This document shows, piece by piece, positions 49,169 to 61,443 of a DNA stretch of 64,000 nucleotides. The notes beneath the pieces are model-generated. The model saw only the letters and a program-made list of their open reading frames with translations. It was not told the DNA's origin and did not search any database. The DNA lies in NCBI GenBank assembly GCA_025677815.1, contig JAIXMP010000043.1:248001-312000 (forward strand), read 5' to 3'. Numbering within the stretch: position 1 is the stretch's first letter; every line of letters starts with the position of its first letter. This DNA comes from Phascolomyces articulosus. Taxonomy: Eukaryota > Mucoromycota > Mucoromycetes > Mucorales > Lichtheimiaceae. A program made the position numbers and the translations under genes.

Positions 49169-49394
49169 GAGTTGAGAAAAAGAGAGAGAGAGAAAAAAAA
49201 ATGCAAAAAGAACAAGAGTTTCTACAGCAAAAACCTCTCACAAGTCGCCAAGGAAGCCCTTATACTTTCACCCGTCCGGATCGGGGTTGGCGTTATTCCG
49301 AGTTTTTTGAGAGTTTAATCTGCTTAACAACTACAAGCAACTTTTCCATACACATAATCCACCTTTTTTTTTCTAAACAGTAAGCAGCAAACGA
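49169..49394. promoter_or_regulatory. 226-bp divergent promoter region
   Basis: The start codons of the GDSL hydrolase (minus) and the MULE N-terminal-like gene (plus) face away from each other with 226 bp between them. GA-rich on the hydrolase side and T-rich before the second gene. Shared regulation is an inference. Confidence 0.45.
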
Positions 49395-50549
49395 ATGTCA
49401 CAGGTCTGTTCCAATTGTCTACAAACACGCGATATTATTCATTTTCAGGGTAAGTATATAAATATTCTTCAACAAGTTGTATTCATAGGATTATATTACA
49501 GCAAAGACAAACCTGACATAATTAGATTTTTATTTTTTTTACATGATGCAGAACCCACACGTAGTTACAAGACATGTGATAAATGTCGAGCCAATCGAAA
49601 ACGAAAACGAGCTCTTTCTTCCACTTTTGATGCACAACAACAATCCAATGATATAATACAATTGAAGAACATTAACAATACAACTACTGGTAGTGGTGGT
49701 GGCGGTACTAGTGGCAACAATAACGACAACTCCCATGACAGTAATAATAATACAACAGCAGTACCACTAATAACACTTGGGAACTTGAATGAAAACTTTA
49801 CCACAATGACCATGAATCAACTGGAAGGTTTTAATTACGAAGCACGTATTAGTTTAGATGATACATTACTCGGACTGAGTGATATGGATATTGCCAAATT
49901 ATTATGTAGCAAATTAGGTGAATGTGATTCGTACAAGTATATATTGAAAACAGTAAACCCATCCACAGCACGGAAAGGAGTTGCCAGTTTTTATGCCAAT
50001 TGCTCCCAATCATTAGCACTTGCGAAATCTAAATCGAACAGCACTAGTATTACTGCGAGTACACACAACAGCAACGATGACGATAATAATAACAATAATA
50101 ATGCTCGACGAAGAAATAGTCGATTTCGAAAACGGTTTGATTGCAAAGGGCGTGTATCAGCAAGTATTGATCGGATTGCAAGACTAGCCCATGTAATGAT
50201 TCAGCATAATATACGACACGAACCTCCTGAGCCATCCAGAATAACACCTAACGAAGTGAGGGCTTTTATTCGACGAGAAACAACCATCATGGGTCGATCC
50301 GCTAAAGATATTCATGCAGATGTTCGACAACAGTTTCCAAATATAAACATTACATCTGCTCAAGTGTATTATTGGTGGCGTGAATTCAAACAAGAAGTTT
50401 TTGAAATGGATCCAACTACTACTAGCAATACCAGCACTACTTCTGCAGCTACCAATACTGCAGCTATAACTACTACTACCACAACAATGACTCCAACCCT
50501 GAATACATCGATTATTACTGATACTATATCAAAGCAAGGCAAAAATTAG
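49395..50549 (+). CDS. MULE transposase N-terminal-like protein, stand-alone
   Basis: Two exons (49395-49449, 49552-50549) give 350 residues. Removing the intron joins VCSNCLQTRDIIHFQ to EPTRSYKTCDKCRANRKRKR, making two CxxC pairs of a zinc-binding head. A long Asn/Gly/Thr-rich linker follows, then a globular part with KRFDCKGRVSASIDR, ARLAHVMIQHNIRHEPPE, ITPNEVRAFIRRET, AKDIHADVRQQFPNINITSAQVYYWWREF. This order (CxxC..TRD..F, K-C--C, KG----I, H--HE-P, I-----YYWW--F) matches the DNA-binding N-terminal half of MULE transposases seen in Mucoromycota. No catalytic core follows; the next gene begins 420 bp later. Frame is intact with low-complexity Thr/Ser tail. It may be a domesticated DNA-binding protein or a recently truncated element. 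Family match is from memory. Confidence 0.65.
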   Translation: MSQVCSNCLQTRDIIHFQGKYINILQQVVFIGLYYSKDKPDIIRFLFFLHDAEPTRSYKTCDKCRANRKRKRALSSTFDAQQQSNDIIQLKNINNTTTGSGGGGTSGNNNDNSHDSNNNTTAVPLITLGNLNENFTTMTMNQLEGFNYEARISLDDTLLGLSDMDIAKLLCSKLGECDSYKYILKTVNPSTARKGVASFYANCSQSLALAKSKSNSTSITASTHNSNDDDNNNNNNARRRNSRFRKRFDCKGRVSASIDRIARLAHVMIQHNIRHEPPEPSRITPNEVRAFIRRETTIMGRSAKDIHADVRQQFPNINITSAQVYYWWREFKQEVFEMDPTTTSNTSTTSAATNTAAITTTTTTMTPTLNTSIITDTISKQGKN

Positions 50550-50971
50550 TTGATTATTTTTCTTACATTCCATTTTCAAACATTCTCTTTTTCCAAATCT
50601 TATTGTATATACGCTACCCATCCACAAACGATACCACTTTTTTTCTTTTGATTGATCATACAAAATGCAATCAAAGGTGAATTGAACATGCTTCTTTTTT
50701 TCATTTATACATGTTTATGATACTATCTGTCTATCTACTAGCCTTCTGCTTTCGCTTCACTCCAAAAAAAAAAAAATAACACAAATGATATGACACTGCC
50801 TTGAATCATTAGATCCTATGTTTTCTGATGGTTATCAATATAGGTGAATAATTATGATTACTTTTCAACAGAAGCTGAGGGAATAAAAAATAGTTCGTGT
50901 CAAAAAAAAAAGAAAGACCGACTTCAAGCATATTTTTTTCACTTTTTCCTTTTTCTTAACGTTCCAGCATA

Positions 50972-52006
50972 ATGTCATCCATAGTTAATTCATTAGCAGT
51001 TCCTTCAACATATCGCGATCAGCTTTATCAGGCATGTCCTTTTATTATTAGTACTATTTTTGACAACATATTTATTAGGAGCTCATTGGATTTTAAATAA
51101 CACGGCTTCGTCTTTTTATAAATATATATAATAGGGATCGTCCAATCAATTCGTGAACGATCTTACAACTACTGCCACGTTATATGTTGGTAATCTTTCA
51201 TTTTACACAACAGAAGAACAAATCTATGAATTGTTTTCAAAATGTGGCGAAATCAAACGTATCATTATGGGTTTGGATCGTAATCAAAAAACGCCTTGTG
51301 GATTCTGTTTTGTGGAGTAAGCTTTTCTTGAAATTTATTTTTTTTTATGGTGAAGAGTGAGAGAATACACATAGGTTAATAACCGAGTATACTGAATAAC
51401 ACTGCTTATATGTATATATAGATATTATCATCGTGCCGACGCATTGGATTGTATGAAATATGTAAATGGTACAAAGCTGGATGAACGAGTGATAAGATGT
51501 GATTTGGATCCTGGGTTTAAAGAAGGTAGACAATTTGGTCGTGGTAAGAGTGGTGGTCAAGTACGTGATGAATATCGTACAGAATTCGATCCAGGTCGTG
51601 GTGGATGGGGTCATCGTATGCGTTACCAATTGGAACGTGAACGTGAACAGAAACTGAAGGAGACTTATGAGCCTATCAAGGAAATCCCATCGGGTGCAGA
51701 ACAATATAAGAATCGTATTTCTGATGGTTCAGGTAAAAACATCTCTATACCGCAAAAGAATGATTATTTTTTGGTTTTTATGTATAAAATGAATGGACAA
51801 TTTACCCTATATTTCTATAACCTATAGGTTCTCGTAAACGTGAACGTGCTTCAGAAGATGATATGGAACGAAAACGATTAAAAGAACAGGTATAAATAGT
51901 GTTTAAATCTGCAGTTCGTTTAAATCAGAATGATATCACTAATATATATACGTTTCTATAGAATCCAAGATTCAGAGAAAATGATGAAGATGAAGACGAC
52001 GAATAA
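50972..52006 (+). CDS. Nuclear cap-binding protein subunit 2 (CBC20)
   Basis: Five exons (50972-51031, 51135-51316, 51422-51732, 51828-51889, 51962-52006) give 219 residues. An RRM covers about residues 30-115: [20 protein letters not shown] (RNP2) and [20 protein letters not shown] (RNP1), followed by the cap-binding tail [22 protein letters not shown], which is nearly diagnostic. The N-terminal YRDQLYQ also fits the family. The protein binds the m7G cap with CBC80 in the nucleus. The Arg/Glu-rich C-terminus is longer than in animals. Intron 1 uses GC instead of GT at its 5' end (CAG/gcatgt); no GT site restores the frame. Confidence 0.96.
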
Positions 52007-53931
52007 ATAAACTGCCTAATAACATTGACATAATCGACGCCTGGTGTTTTTTTTTTCTTTTATATGATGTTTGGGGATTGTAAATAAAAGGCAAAATTGG
52101 GTATTGCATGGAAAGATTGAGTAGGATGACAATATATATATATATATGATACCTTGGAATAAAATTACGAAAAATGGAATGGTTGGTATTATTGTTTTTG
52201 TTACTGTAGATGACCCAAACAAAGAAAACTCTATATTATGAATGTGATCATCATATTTATTGCCATAACAAACATTGACCTTTTTTATCCAGCAATTACA
52301 ATCAGATCTGTCCTTGAATGAATGAAAAAAATCAATTATCCTTTGCATATACCTCAATGATGGGGCTAAAAATGGGTACTTTCTCTCGACATTTAGTAAA
52401 TCGTACTTGGGTATGGAGTGTCTTTAGAATGTATACGTTAACATTAAAACAAGATATGCGTAAAACGCCTAGCTCTGCTATATATTGAAAGAAGTGAGAA
52501 ATGGATCCAACAAACTCTTTATCTGTCAAACAAATAGATGAAAAATTCTAATATTTGTTTTTTAAAATATCAAAAACATCCCTAACAATGGATCTGTGGT
52601 ACTTTGGCTTTAATGCCATATAAAAATATGTGTCATGAAAGAAAGACATATATTTTTATTGATTGGAATAATAAATTATGACTGATGGATTGTATTAAGG
52701 CACAGGTCGGATTAAAGCATGGTGTACTACCCCTTTAGAGAAAATTGGCGGAAAGGTCGCTGATTCGAGTAGCGCAGTTATTGTTTATTCCTTTAACCAT
52801 CGAGATGAGTCATCGAAACCCACCGAAACGAAGAAGTGTTCATCGTTCCATAGCTAACAATGATGCATTGCCACAAAGATAATGATATGTGGCAATGAAT
52901 ACTACGGAAGAGGTATCATTGCTGATGTATGACAAGATATAAACTAATCGAAAATTCATAATTATATATCCACCTGGAACAAAAAAAATTGTTCAGTAAA
53001 TTTATTTACCAATACCTCGGATTTCGAACCCAAAAATAAAACCTCTTTTTATTATCTTTTTACATTTGCTCCTTGTAGCCTTATTCTTTTTGATACAGAC
53101 CATGTTTAATACAATTCCTTTTTATAAAATTCAAAAACAAACAGGGTAGTATTAAATTTGGATAGAGTCACCCTTGTCTTTTTTTTTCTTTGCTCAGCAA
53201 CAAAAGAATATTGAACTACGAAAAAATGCTCAATTTGGAACGAATATGAAAAAAGAATTCATCGGCAATCTTCGGGACCGAAGAATATGTGATCAAGTTC
53301 TTACCTCTTTGACAGTTTGTTTTCAAAATTATGTGTCTTAAGCAAAGCCGTTCTTTTCCATTTCTCCATACTAAGCCATAGAGGTACCATTGTTAATATA
53401 ATTTGGTGATAGTAAGTAGTCAACAGCAGTAAAAAAGTAAATATTGATGTTTGCAAATAAGCCTCTGTTGGGTAATAATAACCTTTCATTCGTTGCATCC
53501 TGCAGCATTTGATCTACTACTGCTGTTACTGTTACAGCCTTTACCAAGTCTCAATACCATAAATACCAACAAGAACGGTTGATGATAGATAATAAATTGT
53601 TACAATGACTTTTGGTGTATCCGGGATTCAAAGAAGAGTCGTACTCCGGAATGATCAGCCTTAAAATAATAAGGATGCACGTGGCTGTTATTATTTTATT
53701 TTACATAAAGTTGTGCCGCTCAAAGGCTAGTTTTTTATATAAAAAGGTCCACAAAAAACGACGGTTATACTATTTCTCCCCTCTCTTTTCTTTCTTTCCC
53801 AATCTGTTTCTTACCAATTTATATATATATTTATATATTTATAACATACAACCTCCCCACTCTTCTTTATATATATCTTTTATATCTTTGAAACTTTTTT
53901 TTTTCATTTGTTTCAAACCCCTTTTTTTATT
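52007..53931. other. 1.9-kb intergenic region
   Basis: Minus-strand frames near 52332-52529 (CREKVPIFSPIIEV) and 52016-52357 are open but short and cannot be joined with confidence. The part at 52690-53030 has higher complexity without a readable frame; possibly an old relic. The last ~160 bp (53765-53931) are the CT- and TA-rich leader of OMA1. No more can be said. Confidence 0.35.
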
Positions 53932-55649
53932 ATGCTGTTTTCTCGGGTATTACGATCAACCACACCTTTAACACGATCACAATGGCGACGACATTTATGT
54001 TCCAATTGTTATCGGCATCAACGATTCTTACCACCTCGGGCCCCTCTCGTCGTTCGTTCATTCCATACGACCAACCCACGACCCAGTCCACTTTTACCTC
54101 TTCCAGCTGTGCTGTTATCTGTTCTCAAATCCGGGAAGCTTGTTAGTTTAGTATCACTTTCATCCAAGACATCACTCACACTTCTTCCACATACTTATGG
54201 TCGTGATCGTGGTAAACTTGTTTTCAAGTTATTAGCCAGTATTCCTTTAATCGGTGTGACATTGCTCTTGCTCGTTGGATTGGATCAGGCAAGTTATCTA
54301 TTTATTCATGTAAAGATGGGGGAAAAAAGAAGGGAAAGAAAGAAAGGAAAATATTTTCATAACGTGGAGAAAAAAAGAGAGAGGATCGATTTATATTTGA
54401 AAAAAATAGAAAACGAATATTTTTTTACACGATAGCAGGAATATTTGAATTGATGAGAAAATGGACTGTGATTATATATAAATCTTTCAGGCACCCAATA
54501 CATCACGGTTACGGTTAATCTATTTGACCGAACCCGAAGCAGAGGAGTATATCAATTTGGCTGTAGATCAGCTCCTTGGTAACCAAATTGGATTAATTGC
54601 ACCTCAAGAGGATATTGCTCGTTTATGGATTGAAGAAGTAGTGAATAACATTGCAACAGTGGCTGTAGACGATGTACGTGATCCAGTTAGATTGTACGAC
54701 AGACTCGACGAAGCGAAAAAAGAGTTTAATGTTATCTTGGTCCGAGATGCCAGTACAGAAAATGCCATGTGTATAGGACCTTATGTGATCATGTATGATG
54801 CGATGCTTCAGCGGATTGGGCCAAATACAGATCGTTTGGCAGTCATTCTTTCGCATGAAATTGCTCATTCATTACAACGTCATTTTGTTGAACAAAATGG
54901 ATTAGAATCATTATTATTGATGTTGACAGATATTGCAAGAGCGGTATTTTGGATGTTTACTGAACCACTCGGACCGTAAGTGACAGAATATGTTCTTGTT
55001 TTGTGTGCAAATATTGGACGGAAGGACGTGAAGTATGCCTATATATCTTGAGATATTAACAATCAATATTTTTAGATATGTCAACCAAAAAATAGATCAA
55101 GCTGTTGCGTTACTTATTGAAAGTGGAAGTGGTCGTTCATATAATCGAATTCTCGAACAGGAAGCCGATCTGATTGGATTGAAATTACTTGCTAAAGCTG
55201 GATACAACCCTGAGGCAGCTATTGAAGTCTGGGAAACAATGGCGCAAGCTCGAAAAGAGGAGGAAGAAGCAGGAGTCCATGTCGAAGAATCTCAAAAGCG
55301 TGAGAATCTCGAAATTGCAGTAGCCGAATACTTGGATTCAGTTATTAGTAACTGGTTTGGATCAACCCATCCTCCGAACGACGAAAGAATCCAATACATG
55401 CGGGAAAATATGGACGAAGCCTTACAAATTCACCAAGAAACATTGAAGATCAATGGACCACCTATTTGCTCATTCACTTTTGAAGACCACGATGATGACA
55501 AGACCTTAAATAACGATCATGCTAGTGAGGATGGAAATACGACGGTGGTAGAGTTGGAAATGAGTGAGAAAAAAGGATGGTATAGATCTGTTTGGGATTG
55601 GATCTGGCGACCTTCCACTGATACTAGTGGTGTTCCGCAAGATGCGTAA
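53932..55649 (+). CDS. OMA1-like mitochondrial M48 metalloprotease
   Basis: Three exons (53932-54288, 54491-54975, 55076-55649) give 471 residues. The N-terminus is Arg/Ser/Leu-rich without acids (LFSRVLRSTTPLTRSQWRR, then VVRSFHTT), a mitochondrial presequence. One membrane helix follows at about 103-118 (LLASIPLIGVTLLLLVGL). The M48 domain has the zinc motif VILSHEIAHSLQRH, an upstream FNVILVRDAS and CIGPYVIMYDAML typical of OMA1, and the third ligand in ILEQEADLIGLKLLAKAGY. STHPPNDERI near the C-terminus is also a family hallmark. OMA1 cleaves inner-membrane proteins such as OPA1/Mgm1 under stress. The C-terminus is extended and acidic. Intron 1 is GC-AG (GATCAG/gcaagt). Confidence 0.94.
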
Positions 55650-56084
55650 AAAAGGGGTGATAGCATAAAAGAAACCCTTGATGGTTTTTTGTAAAAAAAA
55701 AAAAAAGTAAAAAAAAGGTGCATGTGTTTAATCTTGTAATCCTGTGGTTGTATTTTTATAATGCTTTCAAGGTTTTTACCCATAAAAAGCACATATCCAT
55801 ATTTATGATTGTTTTATTGTCTTTCTTCTTTCATTTTGCTTTCATGTAGTGGAGTTCAGTACATATATTGATTTATTTAAGGATCACGTTGATAGTATCA
55901 TTGGAATTTACCTTTCTAATGCAATAATTATCACGTCAAGCCTTCTTAATGAAACACAGCAAGGGTTTTGCATTATTTCATCATAAAAGTTTTTTTTTTT
56001 TTTTTCCTTCGAGATCTTTTTTCTCTTGATTTTTTTTTTTTTCATCAACTTGTAAATACATAATAAAAAGTCAACTTATTCATC
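55650..56084. other. Spacer and GAPDH promoter
   Basis: 435 bp. It has two long T runs near 55989-56003 and 56027-56041 within a CT-rich leader just upstream of the GAPDH start. No ORF. Confidence 0.5.
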
Positions 56085-57284
<1,200 letters not shown>

Positions 57285-59344
57285 ATATATTTTTTAATTT
57301 CTGTACATAATCTTGTTTCAAACGAAATAATAATTGGCTCGTTTTTTTTCTCTCGTATTGATTCAGAAATAATGAATTATGAACTCGGGAATTTTTTTTT
57401 TTCAAAAGTGGATTTCTGGATTTTCGGATTTTATATATATGGAAAGAGGATAAAGGATCAGGGGTCAAGGGACATTACATTGGACTTTTCAAATTCAAAG
57501 AAAAAATTACATTTACAATTTACAATAGTGTCATCATATAAATTATTATCAAGTACGGATATATTGTATTGAGTTCAATATAAATATGAAGGACAATATA
57601 ATTTGAAGTCATTGAAGTGAGTGTTTTTTCGCGGACTAGTGTCAGAAATAACTTGACAACAAGTATAATATAAAGATAAATCATTCGATCTCTTTTTGAT
57701 ATTGCTACTTCTGTTGCTGATAACAAACCAATAAAGTATTCTATTGTCATTGCTCGTAACTAGAAACTATGCAATTTTTTTTTCTTCTTGTGGCCAAATC
57801 AAATAAACGATGTCTATCCAGAACCATGCTTCTTAACACAATTACTATAGTTTATTGTCTGCTGACGACAATTAGAAAGTAGAGTAAACAGCTATTTTTC
57901 TGATAGAGGGAATAGTATTTGCCAATCTTATTATTGTCATTGTTAATGCTCATAGTAGATTTAGTTTATTTTTAGCTTCAAAGGAAGATTACGGAAGTTT
58001 CACTCTACTACTAATATTTGATTATTACAAGAAGAGAAGAGACTTTTAGATAGCATGCCAGAAACTGAAAAAAGGTATGTTTATCGAGAGAGATATCTAT
58101 AAATTGATTTTATTTTACGATGGAAGCATACTATAAATTGTTAAAACTCTAAATAATAAACTCAAGAAAAATATAAGAAGTGCAGATATTCTTTATGGAA
58201 TGCTACCAAGCATCATATTTATCCTTATAATTATATAAAGATACCTCATTTCAGGGTGATGAAGAAAATTATTATTGTATATTACCTGCTGTGCAGATAT
58301 TTCTTATTTATCACCGATTTCTTGTGTTCGTCACATCCGGTATGTATTATATATACAAATTGATAATTTACTTATCATTTGCTACGCCATCCTTCTATTA
58401 TTTTCTAATAACAATATCAAATATTATTATTGTTCACTACTATAGAAATTAAGGATGTCGAAAGCCAGCGCATTGAGAAATACTTTCATGGGTAACCACC
58501 ACCATGAATAGATAATTATTACCAACAGAGCGTAGTTTAACGTTTGGTGAATTATCAAATCATCATTAACGTTTTACCAACTACCTATTTATGTCATTTC
58601 AACATTTTCTAGAATTTCTATAATTTCTCTCTTTCTAGCAAGCCTTTTTTTTCTGGTGATTCTATTGGTTTTTTGTTTACATTCTATTTACCCACCATAT
58701 ATAATTTTTATATCCAGTGTGATCGATATACTGACTTACTTGGTTATACGTTATGAAAAAAAAGTAAAAAGGTTGGCCATATTTTGCTGTGTTTGTTAGT
58801 AATAAGACTAATATCCTTTGGGAAGAAACACTAGCATGTACAAAAAAATGACAAAATTCGATCTAATAACAACACCGCATAGTTTAGTTTTTTTCTCTTG
58901 TCAAAAAAAAATGTGTTACTTGCCTTCTTTCTGATAGTATTCTAAGAATGGGATCAACAATAATAATATAGAAAATATATATATATATTTGGGGTTGTTG
59001 TCATTTATTAAAATATACGAGTACTACTTCTACTACGACGTAGTAGAATAATATATTATTTTTCTCTCAATCCACAGTATTATTAGCAGGGCAGATGATG
59101 GATGATTCTTGATATAGAGCCACAATTCATCATGCTGTGTTAAAATGTCTATTTTCCGTGCTGTAAAGAGGATAATACAAAGGATTAGTCATTTTCACGA
59201 TTGTTAAGATAGTTGGATATTTCTCATTTCAATAATGATGCGTAACAAAGCCATTAAGAACAACTACTTTTTGGTTCTACTGCTAGTAAGCTACTACTAC
59301 TACTACTACCAACTGCCGTGTCTGTGTGATAGTATATAGCAGAA
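57285..59344. other. 2-kb AT-rich intergenic region
   Basis: Mostly without coding signal. Three short pieces with proper splice sites (58055-58074, 58255-58339, 58446-58511) could code for a 56-residue peptide with one hydrophobic helix (see findings). (CTA)n-like tracts occur near 59020-59050 and 59290-59315. Confidence 0.35.
58055..58511 (+). CDS. Possible small spliced ORF, 56 aa
   Basis: Exons 58055-58074, 58255-58339 and 58446-58511 have GT-AG introns and join to 171 nt: MPETEKRVMKK, a hydrophobic stretch (IIIVYYLLCRYFLFI), then PKLRMSKASALRNTF and an NHHHE end. No family recognised. Such a short gene could arise by chance in this AT-rich DNA; the three consistent splice sites are the only support. 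Confidence 0.25.
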
Positions 59345-59503
59345 CACTACGGGTAATTTCTCGACTGATAATCTACGACCAGAAACGGGAAATCTATGTT
59401 TGCAGGAAATCTCTATTTTTGACAATTTTGGAGATTTGCCGTTGCAAAGTTTGCAGAGATATCCCGTTGCAGGTCGTAGATTTGCCGTGGTTTTAAAGTA
59501 GTG
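59345..59503. mobile_element. Miniature CACTAC-ended inverted-repeat element (MITE-like)
   Basis: A 159-bp unit starts CACTAC and ends GTAGTG. Inside, the two halves are inverted copies: AATCTACGACC..AACGGGA.ATCT on the left pairs with the reverse complement of AGATATCCCGTTGCAGGTCGTAGATT on the right. Short motifs ATTTGCCGT and TCCCGTTGCA recur, like the subterminal repeats of CACTA elements. It is flanked by AA on both sides, a possible 2-bp target duplication (weak). Its GC content is above the surroundings. It lies 267 bp from the CACTA-like gene pair. Confidence 0.7.
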
Positions 59504-59770
59504 AAGTTCGACCTTCTGTCCTTATTATTTGCCTCATCATATTCCATTTTTACTACTAATAAATGATCATCAAACCATATATATTTTATTTATACTGTAA
59601 CGAGATAATTAATTTCATTTTTTATTATAAATACTACTACTACTACTCATACTACGTTATATTATTAAGAATTAACAAATGCAATTAAAAATATAATAAA
59701 AAATATTCAAACGATAGTAATTGCTGTTTGTTATTATAATATATTATACGTTCTTCATGCTTTTTGTTAA

Positions 59771-61315
59771 CTAATTTTTATGCCGTGGTCTCAATTCCAT
59801 TCTTCTTTTCCCAATATCATGTCGAGCCTTTTTGTTTTGAATAGTATCATCTTCATTTTCATTATTTCCACGCTTCTTTTTCAATTGTTTTCCATGACAA
59901 TGATCATCTCTACTCGAGGAGCCAACATCATCAACACGACGATTGAAAGGCGCATTATTATCGCCAGTATCGGGAGAGGGTTCATCATTGTCGCTATCAG
60001 ATAAATTTTCATCACTATTGTTGGAGTCATCATCACCATCCTCACTATTGGAGGGACCATCATCATTTTCACTGTCGGAGGAACTATCATCGTTATCTTC
60101 ACTGCTGAAGTCATCAGAAGAGGAATCACTATTGGAGGAAGAAGAGGAATCATTACTGGGGGAAGAGAAGGAATCGTCATTGTCGATGGAGCTATTATCA
60201 TTGTGCTCTTCATTATTTTGATCATCTGACGTGAAGTTGGAATCATGTAAGTCAGCGCCTATGTTGTCGCTATTTTCAAATCCATGACCTTCATCAGTTG
60301 CTTGACCTATATAAGCACCACCTGATCTATCGTCCAATACCCTTTGTGTAAGACGTTCTACACTAACATCGCCATCCATATTGCCCATCAATGAGCCCAG
60401 ATAACCAAGGCCAGGTTCAGCATCAGGTCCATTTTCCACCGGCCTAATAAATTGTTAATTATACCAATATTGTAAAACATCATCAATCCACAATGTACTT
60501 TTTCTTTCAAACCTACTAACCTTAAATTCGCTCCACCTTCCTCAGCATGAGTTTCTACCATATATTAATTAATAAATAACAATATAATATATTATTAGTA
60601 CTTTATAATACCCCTCTGACATAATCAATTCATAAACTGAGCCGGTATTTTCATTACCTTGCATCCTCTTTTTTCCCTTACGTTTTATACCTTGTTCTAC
60701 ATTCGCCGAGTGCTTGGATACAAGAAGACGCGCACCCCAGTGGCCAATACATGCCTTAAGAGGGACAGTAGAGCCAATAGTATTTTCAACTGCTTTAAAT
60801 AACTGTAGTTGAAGGGGTTTTAGTTCTTTTCTATTGGACCATTGAACGCTGTCATCTATATTGTGCTCTTTCTTGAACTCAAGGACAATCCTCGGGCATG
60901 TTTTCTTTAGATGTTCAACAGCTGCGTCGATTTCAGGGGCTTCCAAGGCTGGTAACTTCAATCTTGCTCGATATTCTGTAATTATGTATTTCATTACATC
61001 CCATAAGAACTGTATATGTCGCTCATATTCTTTGCTTTCCTTCTTATTGAAAACTTTGATCTTTGGATGTGTTAAGAATGGTTGAATAGATCCACTTTCA
61101 TTTTGTTGGGGACCCTCGTCATATTCTTGATTTTCTAATAAAGTAAGAAGTCTCTTGTTGATTTCAATTTGATCTTTTAAGCCTTGTTTTACAGAATTCA
61201 GTTCTTTTCGAATGTCTTTTAATTCTTTGCTTAAAGTTGACTCAACTCGCAAAATAGCTAAGGTAAGATCATTAATCGTATTGGTTTTTTTGCTCTTTTT
61301 TATCTTTTTAACCAT
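59771..61315 (-). CDS. Acidic coiled-coil protein beside a CACTA-like transposase
   Basis: Three exons (61315-60658, 60554-60521, 60443-59771) join to 454 residues. The N-terminus is a basic start (MVKKIKKSKK) and a coiled coil at about 15-65 (LRVESTLSKELKDIRKELNSVKQG). A folded part at about 95-200 follows (HIQFLWDVMKYIITEYRARL, CPRIVLEFKKEHNIDD, IGHWGARLLVSKHSAN), then a basic patch and a long Ser/Asp-rich acidic tail with a Lys/Arg-rich end (KKRGNNENEDD, ELRPRHKN). I know no function. Same strand as the transposase and starts 129 bp after it ends, so it may be the second gene of the element, comparable in position to TnpA-type DNA-binding proteins of CACTA elements. Unlike the transposase it is intact. 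Confidence 0.6.
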
Positions 61316-61443
61316 AATGGTATGAATGTGCAAAAAAAAAAAAAAGAAAAAAGAAAAAAGGAAGTAGGGAAAGAATGCTTTTATATGTTTTTTCAAAATA
61401 AGATTTAAGCAAATGTGCAGCAAATGCGCAGCAAGAAACTACT

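Noticed and set aside
53000..53030. B-box-like GGGTTCGAAATCC on the minus strand
   Set aside because: One base too long for a B box and no A box or acceptor stem at the right distance.
59780..60246. Hydrophobic Ile/Met-rich and Ser-rich ORFs opposite or out of frame with the acidic tail
   Set aside because: Frame shadows of the GAT/TCA/GAA-rich acidic tail of the minus-strand gene.
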